Below are positions 1-5,793 of a DNA stretch of 5,793 nt, piece after piece. Position 1 is the first letter of the stretch. Every line of letters starts with the position of its first letter. A program made the position numbers and the translations under genes. Source of the stretch: Bacteroidaceae bacterium (GTDB lineage: Bacteria > Bacteroidota > Bacteroidia > Bacteroidales > Bacteroidaceae). The DNA lies in the NCBI GenBank assembly GCA_017557475.1, contig JAFYYO010000137.1:1-5793 (forward strand), given 5' to 3'. The notes beneath the pieces were generated by a model that saw nothing but the letters and a program-made list of their open reading frames with translations, made no database searches and was not told the DNA's origin.

Positions 1-22
1 ACTCTATTCATCCTTAATTACG

Positions 23-57
23 ATTATGAATTGAGAATTATGAATTATGAATTGATA
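23..57. repeat. 7-bp tandem repeat over the 3' end of pgeF
   Basis: Five heptamers follow one another: ATTATGA, ATTGAGA, ATTATGA, ATTATGA and ATTGATA. The right-hand copies supply the last three sense codons of pgeF and its stop codon (45-47); the rest is downstream. Positions 1-22 hold nothing I can identify, and the window ends before any next gene can be judged. Confidence 0.85.
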
Positions 58-677
58 TAGATTCCGTTATAGTTCCTTCCCGTATTGATTGTCTCGCGAC
101 GGGCACTGTAGAAGTCCTCAGACGTGCGCGTGCACGTACCTTGAATATATATATCGCGTACGCCCAGCTCTTCAAGAAGCCAACGGTTTGCCTCCCAAAG
201 GTCTATGTGCCAACGCTCGGCCTTCCTTGCGATGCGTTCCATCGGAAATCCTGCGTCATGGAAAGCCTCATAGACTTCGTCGCCGACCTCGAACTGTTCG
301 AGCGAGATGCCCGGACCTATGATGGCATGAAGGTCTGTGGGATTGAGGGGTTGCATCTGCTTGATGGTCTTCTGCACAATCCGACTCACCGTCCCGCGCC
401 AACCAGCATGAACGGCTGCGACGACACGTTTGCGAGTATCATAAAGCAGAACAGGAATGCAGTCGGCCGTCTTGACACAAACACAAAGACCAGGTTTGTC
501 AGTTATCACGGCATCGGTTGCTTCAGGGCGACCTGCTTCCTTCATCCAAAGGACATTATCGGAGTGTACTTGACGAGGCAAAGCAAGGTCCTCAAGCCGA
601 AGCCCAAGCGCCTCTACCCCACTGCCCTTTCCCGTCGAGAAAGCCGTAAGCCAGTCAGGAGTCTTGTAAATAATCAT
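45..677 (-). CDS. pgeF: PgeF/YfiH/YlmD-family multicopper-oxidase-like purine nucleoside enzyme
   Basis: A 210-residue member of the DUF152/YfiH family, once called laccase-like. The metal ligands are visible: H38 in RQVHSDN, C73 in [12 protein letters not shown] and H90 in [17 protein letters not shown] (54-60), IIGPGIS (119-125) and the C-terminal [14 protein letters not shown] region (182-195) also fit. Characterised relatives include E. coli YfiH (PgeF), implicated in peptidoglycan fidelity, and YlmD/FAMIN-type proteins with adenosine deaminase and purine nucleoside phosphorylase activities; which applies here is not shown. The frame is open to an ATG at 707, with another at 689, but I favour 677 ([16 protein letters not shown]), which fits the family N-terminus. 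It overlaps the end of obgE by 23 nt, so translational coupling is likely. The TAA stop (47-45) is inside a 7-bp tandem repeat. Confidence 0.93.
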   Translation of the reverse strand: MIIYKTPDWLTAFSTGKGSGVEALGLRLEDLALPRQVHSDNVLWMKEAGRPEATDAVITDKPGLCVCVKTADCIPVLLYDTRKRVVAAVHAGWRGTVSRIVQKTIKQMQPLNPTDLHAIIGPGISLEQFEVGDEVYEAFHDAGFPMERIARKAERWHIDLWEANRWLLEELGVRDIYIQGTCTRTSEDFYSARRETINTGRNYNGIYINS

Positions 678-1818
678 CTTCTTCCACATCCTCAATCGCG
701 TCGGCATCGAGGATTTCTATCTCTTCGTCCTCGCCTTCGTCGAGCATCTCCTGACGGAAAGCAGCTATATCCTTGTTCCTGTGCACGATACGCTCCTGCT
801 GAGTGATGGCTGCAATCTTGTTGCTCTCGCTGTTCAGAGCCGTCCAAAGCAGGTCCTTGAGTTTGTCGAGACCGCTTCCCGTAACAGCACTAATGAAGAC
901 ATACGGCAGGTCGTCAGGCAGGTCTTCGGAAAGCATTTGCTGCAGTTCGTCGTCGAGCAAGTCGCTCTTCGTTATGGCAAGAATCCTTTGCTTGTCGAGC
1001 ATCTCGGGATTGAAGTTGCGCAATTCGCCAAGCAGAACCTCGTACTCATGCTTGATGTCGTCTGTATCGCCAGGCACCATGAAGAGCAGAAGGGAGTTGC
1101 GCTCGATGTGACGAAGGAAACGAAGTCCCAAGCCTCTGCCTTCTGAAGCACCCTCTATAATACCCGGAATATCAGCCATCACAAAGGATTGTCCGTTTCT
1201 ATAAGGAACGATGCCAAGCGAAGGCTCCATCGTCGTGAAGGGATAGTTGGCAATCTTCGGACGAGCACTCGACAAGGCACTCAGCAAGGTGCTTTTACCC
1301 GCATTGGGGAAGCCCACAAGACCGACATCGGCAAGGAGTTTAAGTTCGAGGATGACAGTTCGCTCAATCATCGGTTCGCCAGGCTGAGCATAGCGAGGAG
1401 CCTGATTTGTAGAGGTGGCGAAGTGCTTGTTGCCCATACCGCCACGACCTCCTTTGAGGAGCATCACAACCTGTCCGTCGTCGGTAACATCGCAGAGGTA
1501 TTCGCCTGTCTCAGCATCATAGACAACAGTTCCGCAAGGCACATCGATATACTTGTCTTCGCCATCTGCGCCGGTGCTTCCACTGGGACCTCCATTGCCT
1601 CCGTGACCAGCGAACACATGACGCTCGTAACGAAGGTGTAGAAGCGTCCAGTAGTTATGGTTGCCTCGCAGATACACGTGTCCGCCACGCCCACCATCTC
1701 CGCCATCAGGACCGCCATTGGGAACGTATTTGGCTCGGTGCATGTGCATAGACCCGCGTCCGCCCTTACCCGAACGGCAGCAAATCTTGACGTAATCTAC
1801 GAAGTTGCTATCACTCAT
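655..1818 (-). CDS. obgE: Obg-family ribosome-assembly GTPase
   Basis: A 387-residue Obg/CgtA GTPase. The glycine-rich Obg fold fills residues 1 to about 158, with runs such as [22 protein letters not shown] and [19 protein letters not shown]. The G domain follows: G1 GFPNAGKS (169-176), switch I FTT (194-196), G3 DIPG (216-219), G4 TKSD (283-286, where many Obg proteins have NKxD) and G5 SAV (310-312). The C-terminal tail, from about 357, is strongly acidic (runs of Glu and Asp), as in other Obg proteins. The family binds the large ribosomal subunit, acts in 50S maturation and responds to GTP/GDP and ppGpp. The start chosen is the ATG at 1818, because [12 protein letters not shown] is the normal beginning of the Obg fold. 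Its TGA stop lies inside the next gene, whose likely start is at 677. Confidence 0.97.
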   Translation of the reverse strand: MSDSNFVDYVKICCRSGKGGRGSMHMHRAKYVPNGGPDGGDGGRGGHVYLRGNHNYWTLLHLRYERHVFAGHGGNGGPSGSTGADGEDKYIDVPCGTVVYDAETGEYLCDVTDDGQVVMLLKGGRGGMGNKHFATSTNQAPRYAQPGEPMIERTVILELKLLADVGLVGFPNAGKSTLLSALSSARPKIANYPFTTMEPSLGIVPYRNGQSFVMADIPGIIEGASEGRGLGLRFLRHIERNSLLLFMVPGDTDDIKHEYEVLLGELRNFNPEMLDKQRILAITKSDLLDDELQQMLSEDLPDDLPYVFISAVTGSGLDKLKDLLWTALNSESNKIAAITQQERIVHRNKDIAAFRQEMLDEGEDEEIEILDADAIEDVEEDDYLQDS

Positions 1819-1843
1819 TGAACATTAAACATTGAGCATTGAA
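1816..1843. repeat. 7-bp tandem repeat containing the obgE start codon
   Basis: Four heptamers, CATTGAA, CATTAAA, CATTGAG and CATTGAA, run without interruption. Read on the coding strand each ends in ATG, and the last of these ATGs (1818-1816) is the obgE start. The other three, at 1839, 1832 and 1825, open mini-frames of 4, 5 and 4 codons (MLNV, MFNVQ and MFNE). The stop of the second, TGA at 1817-1815, overlaps the obgE start as ATGA. Confidence 0.88.
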
Positions 1844-1871
1844 GCTTTAGCTCGACGTAAGTCAACATTTT

Positions 1872-1893
1872 CCCCCTAAAGGGGGTTAGGGGG
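1872..1893. repeat. CCCCCTAA/TTAGGGGG inverted repeat after adk
   Basis: CCCCCTAA (1872-1879) and TTAGGGGG (1886-1893) are perfect 8-bp arms around AGGGGG. A competing 5-6 bp pairing, CCCCC(T) with (A)GGGGG at 1880-1885, shares the left arm. The element begins 2 nt after the adk TAG stop. On the coding strand it is followed by AAAA rather than a T-run, so it does not look like a classical intrinsic terminator; it may be a 3' stabilising hairpin or a dispersed intergenic repeat. Confidence 0.75.
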
Positions 1894-1895
1894 TC

Positions 1896-2474
1896 CTATT
1901 TCTGCGTATCCAGGAACTTGAAGATAGAGGCAATCATATCCTCCTTATTGGGAGTGTTAGCCCAATAGAAGGTGTTGCGGATGCCTTCCTTCTCGAACCA
2001 TTCAATCAGGGGAGCAGTCTGCTTTTGATAGACTTCGAAGCGATTCTTGATGGTCTCTTCGTTGTCGTCCTCTCTGCCTTGTTCCTTGGCACGACGAAGC
2101 AAGCGGAACATCAAGATGTCCTCTTCGACAACAAGTTCAATCATGATTCCCAACTCGTGCCCTCTCTCAGCAAGCATCTTCTTGAGAGCTTCTGCCTGAG
2201 CAATAGTGCGAGGGAAGCCATCGAAGATAACGCCTCTGCCAGCAGGCTGAGCATCGTAGGTCTTGGCCAAGATGTCAATCATGAGTTCATCGGGAATAAG
2301 TTGACCTTTAGAGATATAGCCCTGAGCAATTTTACCCAGTTCCGTACCGTTCTTGATTTCTGCACGAAGCACATCGCCAGTGCTGATGTGTCCCATTCCA
2401 TACCTTTCTACAATCGCGTCGCTATAGGTTCCTTTGCCCGAACCCGGGGCACCGAAAATGATGATATTCTTCAT
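1896..2474 (-). CDS. adk: Adenylate kinase, short-lid form
   Basis: A 192-residue nucleoside monophosphate kinase catalysing AMP + ATP to 2 ADP in the cytoplasm. The P-loop GAPGSGKGT is at residues 8-16. STGDVLR (31-37) contacts AMP, and FDGFPRT (84-90) is the adenylate kinase signature. The LID is the short kind: RLLRRAKEQGREDDNEETIKNRF (about 124-146) lacks the roughly 27-residue insert and the zinc cysteines of long bacterial forms such as that of E. coli, but retains arginines expected in catalysis (R124, R127, R128, R134, R145). Short forms are normal in Bacteroidota. UMP/CMP kinase is a less likely alternative, since the sequence follows the adenylate kinase pattern throughout. It sits 42 nt after hpt and 77 nt before obgE. 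Confidence 0.96.
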   Translation of the reverse strand: MKNIIIFGAPGSGKGTYSDAIVERYGMGHISTGDVLRAEIKNGTELGKIAQGYISKGQLIPDELMIDILAKTYDAQPAGRGVIFDGFPRTIAQAEALKKMLAERGHELGIMIELVVEEDILMFRLLRRAKEQGREDDNEETIKNRFEVYQKQTAPLIEWFEKEGIRNTFYWANTPNKEDMIASIFKFLDTQK

Positions 2475-2490
2475 TATTATATAATTGTTT

Positions 2491-2518
2491 TAATCTCTAA
2501 TCCCTAATCTCTAATCCT
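2491..2518. repeat. 7-bp tandem repeat at the hpt/adk junction
   Basis: Four consecutive heptamers, TAATCTC, TAATCCC, TAATCTC and TAATCCT, occupy most of the 42-nt gap and reach into the hpt stop codon (2517-2519). Read on the coding strand, TAG recurs once per unit, and because 7 is not a multiple of 3 the stops fall in all three frames just after hpt. The remaining 16 nt before the adk start codon are AT-rich, with no clear ribosome-binding site. Confidence 0.85.
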
Positions 2519-3059
2519 ACACGATAGTGTATATGTCTTTCGTATTTCTTCCAAACCCATCGTAATCCAAGCCGTAACCTACGACAAAGTCATCGGGAAT
2601 CTGCATGCAGACGTAGCGAATGTCGAGCTTGACCTGTAGTTTGTCGGGTTTGAGCAAAAGCGTGCAAATGTTAATACTCTCTGGATTCTGCTTCTTAAGT
2701 GTCTCGAGCATATGAGCCATCGTGAGACCTGTATCGACGATGTCCTCAAGGATGATGACAGGTCGGCCAGTAATATCGACATTGAGCCCTATCACTTCGC
2801 GGATACTACCCGTAGAACTCGTACCTTCATAAGAAGCCAACTTGACGAAGGAAATCTCGCAAGGCATGTCAATTTCCCTCAAAAGGTCGGCTGCAAAGAT
2901 AAAAGAGCCGTTGAGGACTGCCAAAAAGACCGGTTCGCGACCTTCGTAATCGCGATTGATTTTCTCGGCGATGCGCTTAATCTGACGCTTTAATGCTCTC
3001 TCGGAAATGGAAACGGTAAAAGTCTTATCCTTGACTTTGATGGTTTTATTTCTTTGCAT
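2517..3059 (-). CDS. hpt: Hypoxanthine phosphoribosyltransferase
   Basis: A type I phosphoribosyltransferase of 180 residues, the normal size for bacterial Hpt. It transfers the phosphoribosyl group of PRPP to hypoxanthine (and usually guanine), making IMP and GMP in cytoplasmic purine salvage. Visible elements are loop I LNGSFIFAADLLR (49-61), the flexible loop SYEGTSSTGSIR (76-87), the PRPP-binding signature VIILEDIVDTGLTM (101-114) with its paired acidic residues E105 and D106, the purine-contacting LLKPDK (135-140) and VVGYGLDY (159-166), where the aspartate is expected to contribute to metal binding. The start codon follows the Crp-like gene by 12 nt. The TAG stop (2519-2517) is inside a 7-bp tandem repeat that fills part of the gap to adk. 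Other purine phosphoribosyltransferases (gpt, xpt) fit less well than the Hpt motif set. Confidence 0.96.
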   Translation of the reverse strand: MQRNKTIKVKDKTFTVSISERALKRQIKRIAEKINRDYEGREPVFLAVLNGSFIFAADLLREIDMPCEISFVKLASYEGTSSTGSIREVIGLNVDITGRPVIILEDIVDTGLTMAHMLETLKKQNPESINICTLLLKPDKLQVKLDIRYVCMQIPDDFVVGYGLDYDGFGRNTKDIYTIV

Positions 3060-3071
3060 AGGAACTAAGTT

Positions 3072-3716
3072 TTACTTCAAGTTTGTTTGTGTCCACCACG
3101 CAATATTATGGTCTCGAGGAGTGGTACTCTTTGCAGCTCCAGCACTTGCTCCACGAACTCGACTGAGTGTTTCGGGAGTCATCTGCAGGAAGCTGGCAAT
3201 GTGAACCATCGGAGCACGCAGAATGATTTCAGGCTTCTCTCTAAGCAAACGGTCATATCTCTCAGCGGCATTCTCAAAGCGCTGGCTATCAGCATGTTCT
3301 TGGCTACTGATAGCAACGTGCTCGAGTATCTTCCGATAGAGCATTTCTATCTCCTGATTGCGAACCATCAAGGTATGGAGCCCATCATAAGGGATCGCGT
3401 AAAGAGTGGTAGTTTCAAGCGCTTCTACTATAAGCCTACTTGGTTCCTGCTTGAGGAAGCTCTCGATACAGAAGACGATTCGGCCCTCGAAGGAGAAGTG
3501 TTCTGTTACATCCTTCTTATTCTTGTAGTAATACTGCCGGACCATTCCTTTCTCTACAAAGTAGAGAGCGCGGCATACTTTACCTTCCTCCAGAATGGTG
3601 TCGCCTTTCTGGAACTTCATGGGCACAAGGATGCTGCCCAACACCTCGATGGCCTGAGGCGTTAGAGGGCAGTAGATGCGGGAGATTTCCCGAGCTATGT
3701 CGCGATTTTTATCCAT
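3072..3716 (-). CDS. Crp/Fnr-family transcriptional regulator
   Basis: A 214-residue protein with the two-domain layout of Crp/Fnr regulators. Residues about 20-115 form a cyclic-nucleotide-binding-like beta-roll, with KFQKGDTILEEGKVCRALYFVEKGMVRQYY typical of the fold (35-64, shown here in outline by KGD, EEG, FVEKG). A dimerisation helix follows at about 118-145. The HTH is at about 168-189 (APMVHIASFLQMTPETLSRVR), preceded by the AERYDRLL segment common in Bacteroidota members. The cAMP phosphate-binding signature (GE..RSA type) is not seen, nor is the N-terminal cysteine cluster of FNR, so the effector is unknown. A tail of about 25 residues after the recognition helix, rich in Ala, Thr and Trp, is longer than I expect. 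The start lies 29 nt after lepA and the stop 12 nt before hpt, suggesting co-transcription. Its targets cannot be read from the sequence. Confidence 0.9.
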   Translation of the reverse strand: MDKNRDIAREISRIYCPLTPQAIEVLGSILVPMKFQKGDTILEEGKVCRALYFVEKGMVRQYYYKNKKDVTEHFSFEGRIVFCIESFLKQEPSRLIVEALETTTLYAIPYDGLHTLMVRNQEIEMLYRKILEHVAISSQEHADSQRFENAAERYDRLLREKPEIILRAPMVHIASFLQMTPETLSRVRGASAGAAKSTTPRDHNIAWWTQTNLK

Positions 3717-3745
3717 ATATTTTATAGTTGTTAGAGGGTGGTCTT

Positions 3746-5527
3746 TTAATCTAACTTCAGTACTGCGAGGAAGGCTTTCTGCGGAACTTGCACATTGCCA
3801 ATCTGCTTCATGCGTTTCTTGCCTTTCTTCTGCTTCTCGAGGAGTTTGCGTTTACGGCTCACATCGCCTCCGTAGCACTTTGCCAGCACATCCTTTCGAA
3901 CCTGCTTAACCGTTTCACGAGCAATTATCTTTGCTCCGATGGCGGCTTGGATGGCAATATCGAACTGCTGACGAGGCAGGAGTTCCTTCAGCTTTTCACA
4001 CATTCTTCTGCCAAAGCTTTCGGCATTATCGAAATGCGTCAAAGTGGAGAGTGCATCGACTGGTTCACCATTCAGCAGGATGTCCATCTTGACAAGTTTG
4101 CTTGGACGATAGCCTGACTGATGATAATCAAAGGAAGCATAGCCCTTACTAATGCTTTTGAGCTTGTCGTAGAAGTCAATCACAATCTCGCCAAGAGGCA
4201 TCGCATATTGCAGTTCAACGCGGTTTCCGCTAATATATTCCTGTTTGAGAAGTTCTCCTCGCTTGCCCAAACAGAGCGTCATAATCGGGCCGATATAGTT
4301 CGCAGTCGTGATAACGGAAGCGTGAATGTAAGGTTCCTCAATATGGTCGATAAGCGTCTGGTCAGGCATTCCGCTTGGATTGTGAACTTCCTGCATGTTT
4401 CCCTGCTTATCATAAACGAGGTAGGAAACGTTCGGCACAGTCGTGATGACGTCCATGTTGAACTCCCTGTCGAGCCTTTCCTGAATGATTTCCATGTGCA
4501 AGAGACCTAAGAAACCACAACGGAAACCAAATCCCAAAGCCACAGAACTCTCGGGTGTGAAGGTCAAGCTGGCATCGTTGAGTTGCAACTTCTCGAGCGA
4601 AGCACGAAGGTTCTCAAAGTCCTCCGTCTCAATGGGATACACGCCAGCGAAGACCATAGGCTTTACTTCCTCGAAACCTGAAATGGCTTCCCTGCAAGGA
4701 TTCTCAACAGTCGTAATCGTATCACCGACCTTCACCTCAGTTGCCGTCTTAATGCCAGAAACGATATAACCCACATCTCCGCACTTCAGGACGTTTCGAG
4801 GCACCATATCCATCTTGAGAACTCCGATTTCGTCGGCTTTGTACTCCTTTCCCGTATTGATGAATTGCACTTGGTCTCCGCTTTTCATCGTACCGTTCAC
4901 AATCTTGAAGTAGGCGATGATACCTCGGAAAGAGTTGAAGACAGAGTCAAAGATAAGAGCCTGCAGAGGAGCTTTGTCGTCACCTTTCGGACAAGGAATG
5001 CGCTCCACAACTGCCCTCAAAATGTCCTCGACGCCCATTCCAGTCTTACCGCTTGCACGAATGATGTCCTCGTGTTTGCAACCAATCAGGTCCACGATTT
5101 CGTCCTCAACCTCTTCGGGCATAGCATTCGGCATATCGCATTTGTTGACGACTGGAATGATTTCAAGGTCGTGATCGATAGCCATATAGAGATTGCTTAT
5201 CGTCTGAGCCTGAACACCTTGAGTGGCATCTACAACCAAGAGAGCACCCTCGCAAGCCGCTATGCTTCGACTCACCTCGTAGCTGAAGTCAACATGACCC
5301 GGAGTATCGATAAGGTTGAGGATATATTTCTGCCCATCAAGGGTGTATTCCATCTGAATAGCATGACTCTTGATGGTAATGCCTCGCTCCTGTTCCAGGT
5401 CCATATCATCGAGCATCTGCCCTTTTGTCACGGTAATGGTCTTCGTATATTCCAGCAAACGGTCTGCCAGAGTGCTTTTCCCGTGATCGATATGGGCAAT
5501 GATGCAGAAGTTTCTAATGTTTTGCAT
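3746..5527 (-). CDS. lepA: Elongation factor 4 (LepA), back-translocating/ribosome-rescue GTPase
   Basis: A translational GTPase of 593 residues, the usual length for LepA. Visible motifs are the P-loop AHIDHGKS (residues 11-18), switch I ERGITIKS (47-54), DTPGH (74-78) and NKCD (128-131), followed by the SGKTGMGV segment, the EF-G-like domains and the LepA-specific C-terminal region with [21 protein letters not shown], a basic stretch that reaches toward the peptidyl-transferase centre in known structures. LepA binds ribosomes, and family work links it to back-translocation, initiation or assembly under stress. The reading frame stays open upstream to an ATG at 5581, but I chose the ATG at 5527. 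The family starts directly before the P-loop ([18 protein letters not shown]), and a strong promoter match at 5552-5583 lies inside the extra 18 codons. No Shine-Dalgarno sequence is visible. It is the first gene of the co-directional row; the next starts 29 nt after its stop. Confidence 0.97.
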   Translation of the reverse strand: MQNIRNFCIIAHIDHGKSTLADRLLEYTKTITVTKGQMLDDMDLEQERGITIKSHAIQMEYTLDGQKYILNLIDTPGHVDFSYEVSRSIAACEGALLVVDATQGVQAQTISNLYMAIDHDLEIIPVVNKCDMPNAMPEEVEDEIVDLIGCKHEDIIRASGKTGMGVEDILRAVVERIPCPKGDDKAPLQALIFDSVFNSFRGIIAYFKIVNGTMKSGDQVQFINTGKEYKADEIGVLKMDMVPRNVLKCGDVGYIVSGIKTATEVKVGDTITTVENPCREAISGFEEVKPMVFAGVYPIETEDFENLRASLEKLQLNDASLTFTPESSVALGFGFRCGFLGLLHMEIIQERLDREFNMDVITTVPNVSYLVYDKQGNMQEVHNPSGMPDQTLIDHIEEPYIHASVITTANYIGPIMTLCLGKRGELLKQEYISGNRVELQYAMPLGEIVIDFYDKLKSISKGYASFDYHQSGYRPSKLVKMDILLNGEPVDALSTLTHFDNAESFGRRMCEKLKELLPRQQFDIAIQAAIGAKIIARETVKQVRKDVLAKCYGGDVSRKRKLLEKQKKGKKRMKQIGNVQVPQKAFLAVLKLD

Positions 5528-5551
5528 TTCGGAAAACGATATATTGCTTTG

Positions 5552-5583
5552 CAAAGGTACAAATAAATAAAGAAAGTACAAAA
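5552..5583 (-). promoter_or_regulatory. Bacteroidota-type promoter of lepA
   Basis: On the minus strand TTTTG (5583-5579) is followed by exactly 19 nt and then TACCTTTG (5559-5552). This matches the Bacteroidota sigma-ABfr consensus of TTTG near -33 and TAnnTTTG near -7. Transcription would begin around 5544-5548, giving a leader of about 20 nt before the lepA ATG at 5527. This supports the shorter lepA start and the assignment to Bacteroidota. The position of the start point is inferred from the consensus. Confidence 0.8.
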
Positions 5584-5617
5584 CAAATGTGCTTATTTTT
5601 CTCGCTTAATGCAATTC

Positions 5618-5749
5618 GCCAACTAAACACGTTTAGTTGCAAAACATCACGTGTACTTCTGGCAAACATTACACGTTATGATTGCAAACATTACACGTTA
5701 TGATTGCAAACATTACACGTTATGTTTGCCAACACTCCACGTTATCTTT
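5618..5749. repeat. Tandem array of six ~22-bp CACGT-centred units upstream of lepA
   Basis: Six units run head to tail: 5618-5638, 5639-5661, 5662-5683, 5684-5705, 5706-5727 and 5728-5749. Copies three and four are identical, copy five differs at one base, and the outer copies are diverged. Each has a CACGT core, at 5628, 5648, 5672, 5694, 5716 and 5738, so the spacings are 20, 24, 22, 22 and 22. The typical unit begins GCAAACATTACACGT. With the first two bases of the next copy it forms an imperfect dyad with 9 of 12 base pairs symmetric. The array ends 35 bp upstream of the lepA -33 element. It has no spacers, so it is not CRISPR. The rest of the upstream region (5584-5617 and 5750-5793) shows nothing I can name. 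Confidence 0.9.
5620..5639. promoter_or_regulatory. Perfect 9-bp-arm inverted repeat, possible operator
   Basis: CAACTAAAC (5620-5628) and GTTTAGTTG (5631-5639) are exact reverse complements around a central AC. This is the promoter-proximal unit of the 22-bp array and its most symmetric copy. The short two-base centre does not suit an RNA hairpin but fits a site for a dimeric DNA-binding protein. It lies about 36 bp upstream of the lepA -33 element. The operator role is an inference. Confidence 0.5.
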
Positions 5750-5793
5750 TCAAATTAGATTCTTGAAGCAAGAGCACAGAAAAAGTAGCGAAG

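Noticed and set aside
1..11. Possible start of a further minus-strand gene (ATG at 11-9)
   Set aside because: Only three codons are in the window, so no gene can be supported.
678..707. Longer pgeF start at 707
   Set aside because: It adds ten residues ([10 protein letters not shown]) that fall in the acidic-tail coding region of obgE and do not resemble the family N-terminus.
141..806. Long plus-strand frame opposite obgE and pgeF
   Set aside because: It is the antisense shadow of two clear genes, has no recognisable domain and crosses their boundary.
1872..1893. Intrinsic terminator after adk
   Set aside because: There is a stem, but on the transcribed strand it is followed by A residues rather than a T-run, and obgE follows in the same direction.
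1896..2474. Truncated adenylate kinase because the LID insert is missing
   Set aside because: The short lid is a known normal form, and all core motifs and both ends are intact.
2894..2925. Promoter-like TTTG, 20 nt, TATCTTTG inside hpt on the minus strand
   Set aside because: It matches the Bacteroidota consensus but lies in conserved coding sequence (FIFAADLL) about 420 nt before adk; chance matches to so short a pattern are expected. RNA 5' end mapping would settle it.
4865..5566. 233-codon plus-strand frame opposite lepA
   Set aside because: It mirrors the highly conserved LepA G domain; codon constraints on the real gene explain the open frame, and no motif is seen.
5618..5749. CRISPR array
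   Set aside because: The units abut directly at 22 bp with no unique spacers, and no cas gene is present.

Overview
The window looks like a chromosomal housekeeping segment from a member of the Bacteroidota, most probably a Prevotella-like Bacteroidales. The reasons are the character of the proteins (a 593-residue LepA, a short-lid adenylate kinase, an Obg with an acidic tail and TKSD in place of NKxD, and a Crp/Fnr-type regulator of the non-cAMP kind), a textbook Bacteroidota promoter (TTTG, 19 nt, TACCTTTG) and the absence of clear Shine-Dalgarno sequences. The genus is an inference; no rRNA or other marker is present.

Six genes lie on the minus strand, all pointing from the right edge to the left. 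In reading order they are lepA (elongation factor 4), a Crp/Fnr-family regulator, hpt (hypoxanthine phosphoribosyltransferase), adk (adenylate kinase), obgE (ribosome-assembly GTPase) and a PgeF/YfiH/YlmD-family enzyme. Gaps are 29, 12, 42 and 77 nt, and the last pair overlaps by 23 nt. No terminator is evident between them, so read-through from the lepA promoter is plausible, although internal promoters cannot be excluded. I see no mobile element, tRNA, rRNA or CRISPR array.

The last four genes make functional sense together. PgeF/YlmD-family enzymes can act on purine nucleosides, Hpt turns hypoxanthine and guanine into IMP and GMP, Adk brings AMP to ADP, and Obg senses guanine nucleotides. 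LepA and Obg are both ribosome-linked GTPases.

The non-coding DNA is the unusual part. Upstream of lepA (5618-5749) there are six CACGT-centred units at an average pitch of exactly 22 bp, several of them dyad-symmetric. Three gene junctions (pgeF 3' end, adk/obgE, hpt/adk) each carry a short tandem array with a 7-bp period. The three unit sequences are different, and each array runs into a start or stop codon. The adk/obgE gap also holds an 8-bp inverted repeat, CCCCCTAA/TTAGGGGG. These repeats are the features most worth following up; the coding content is ordinary.
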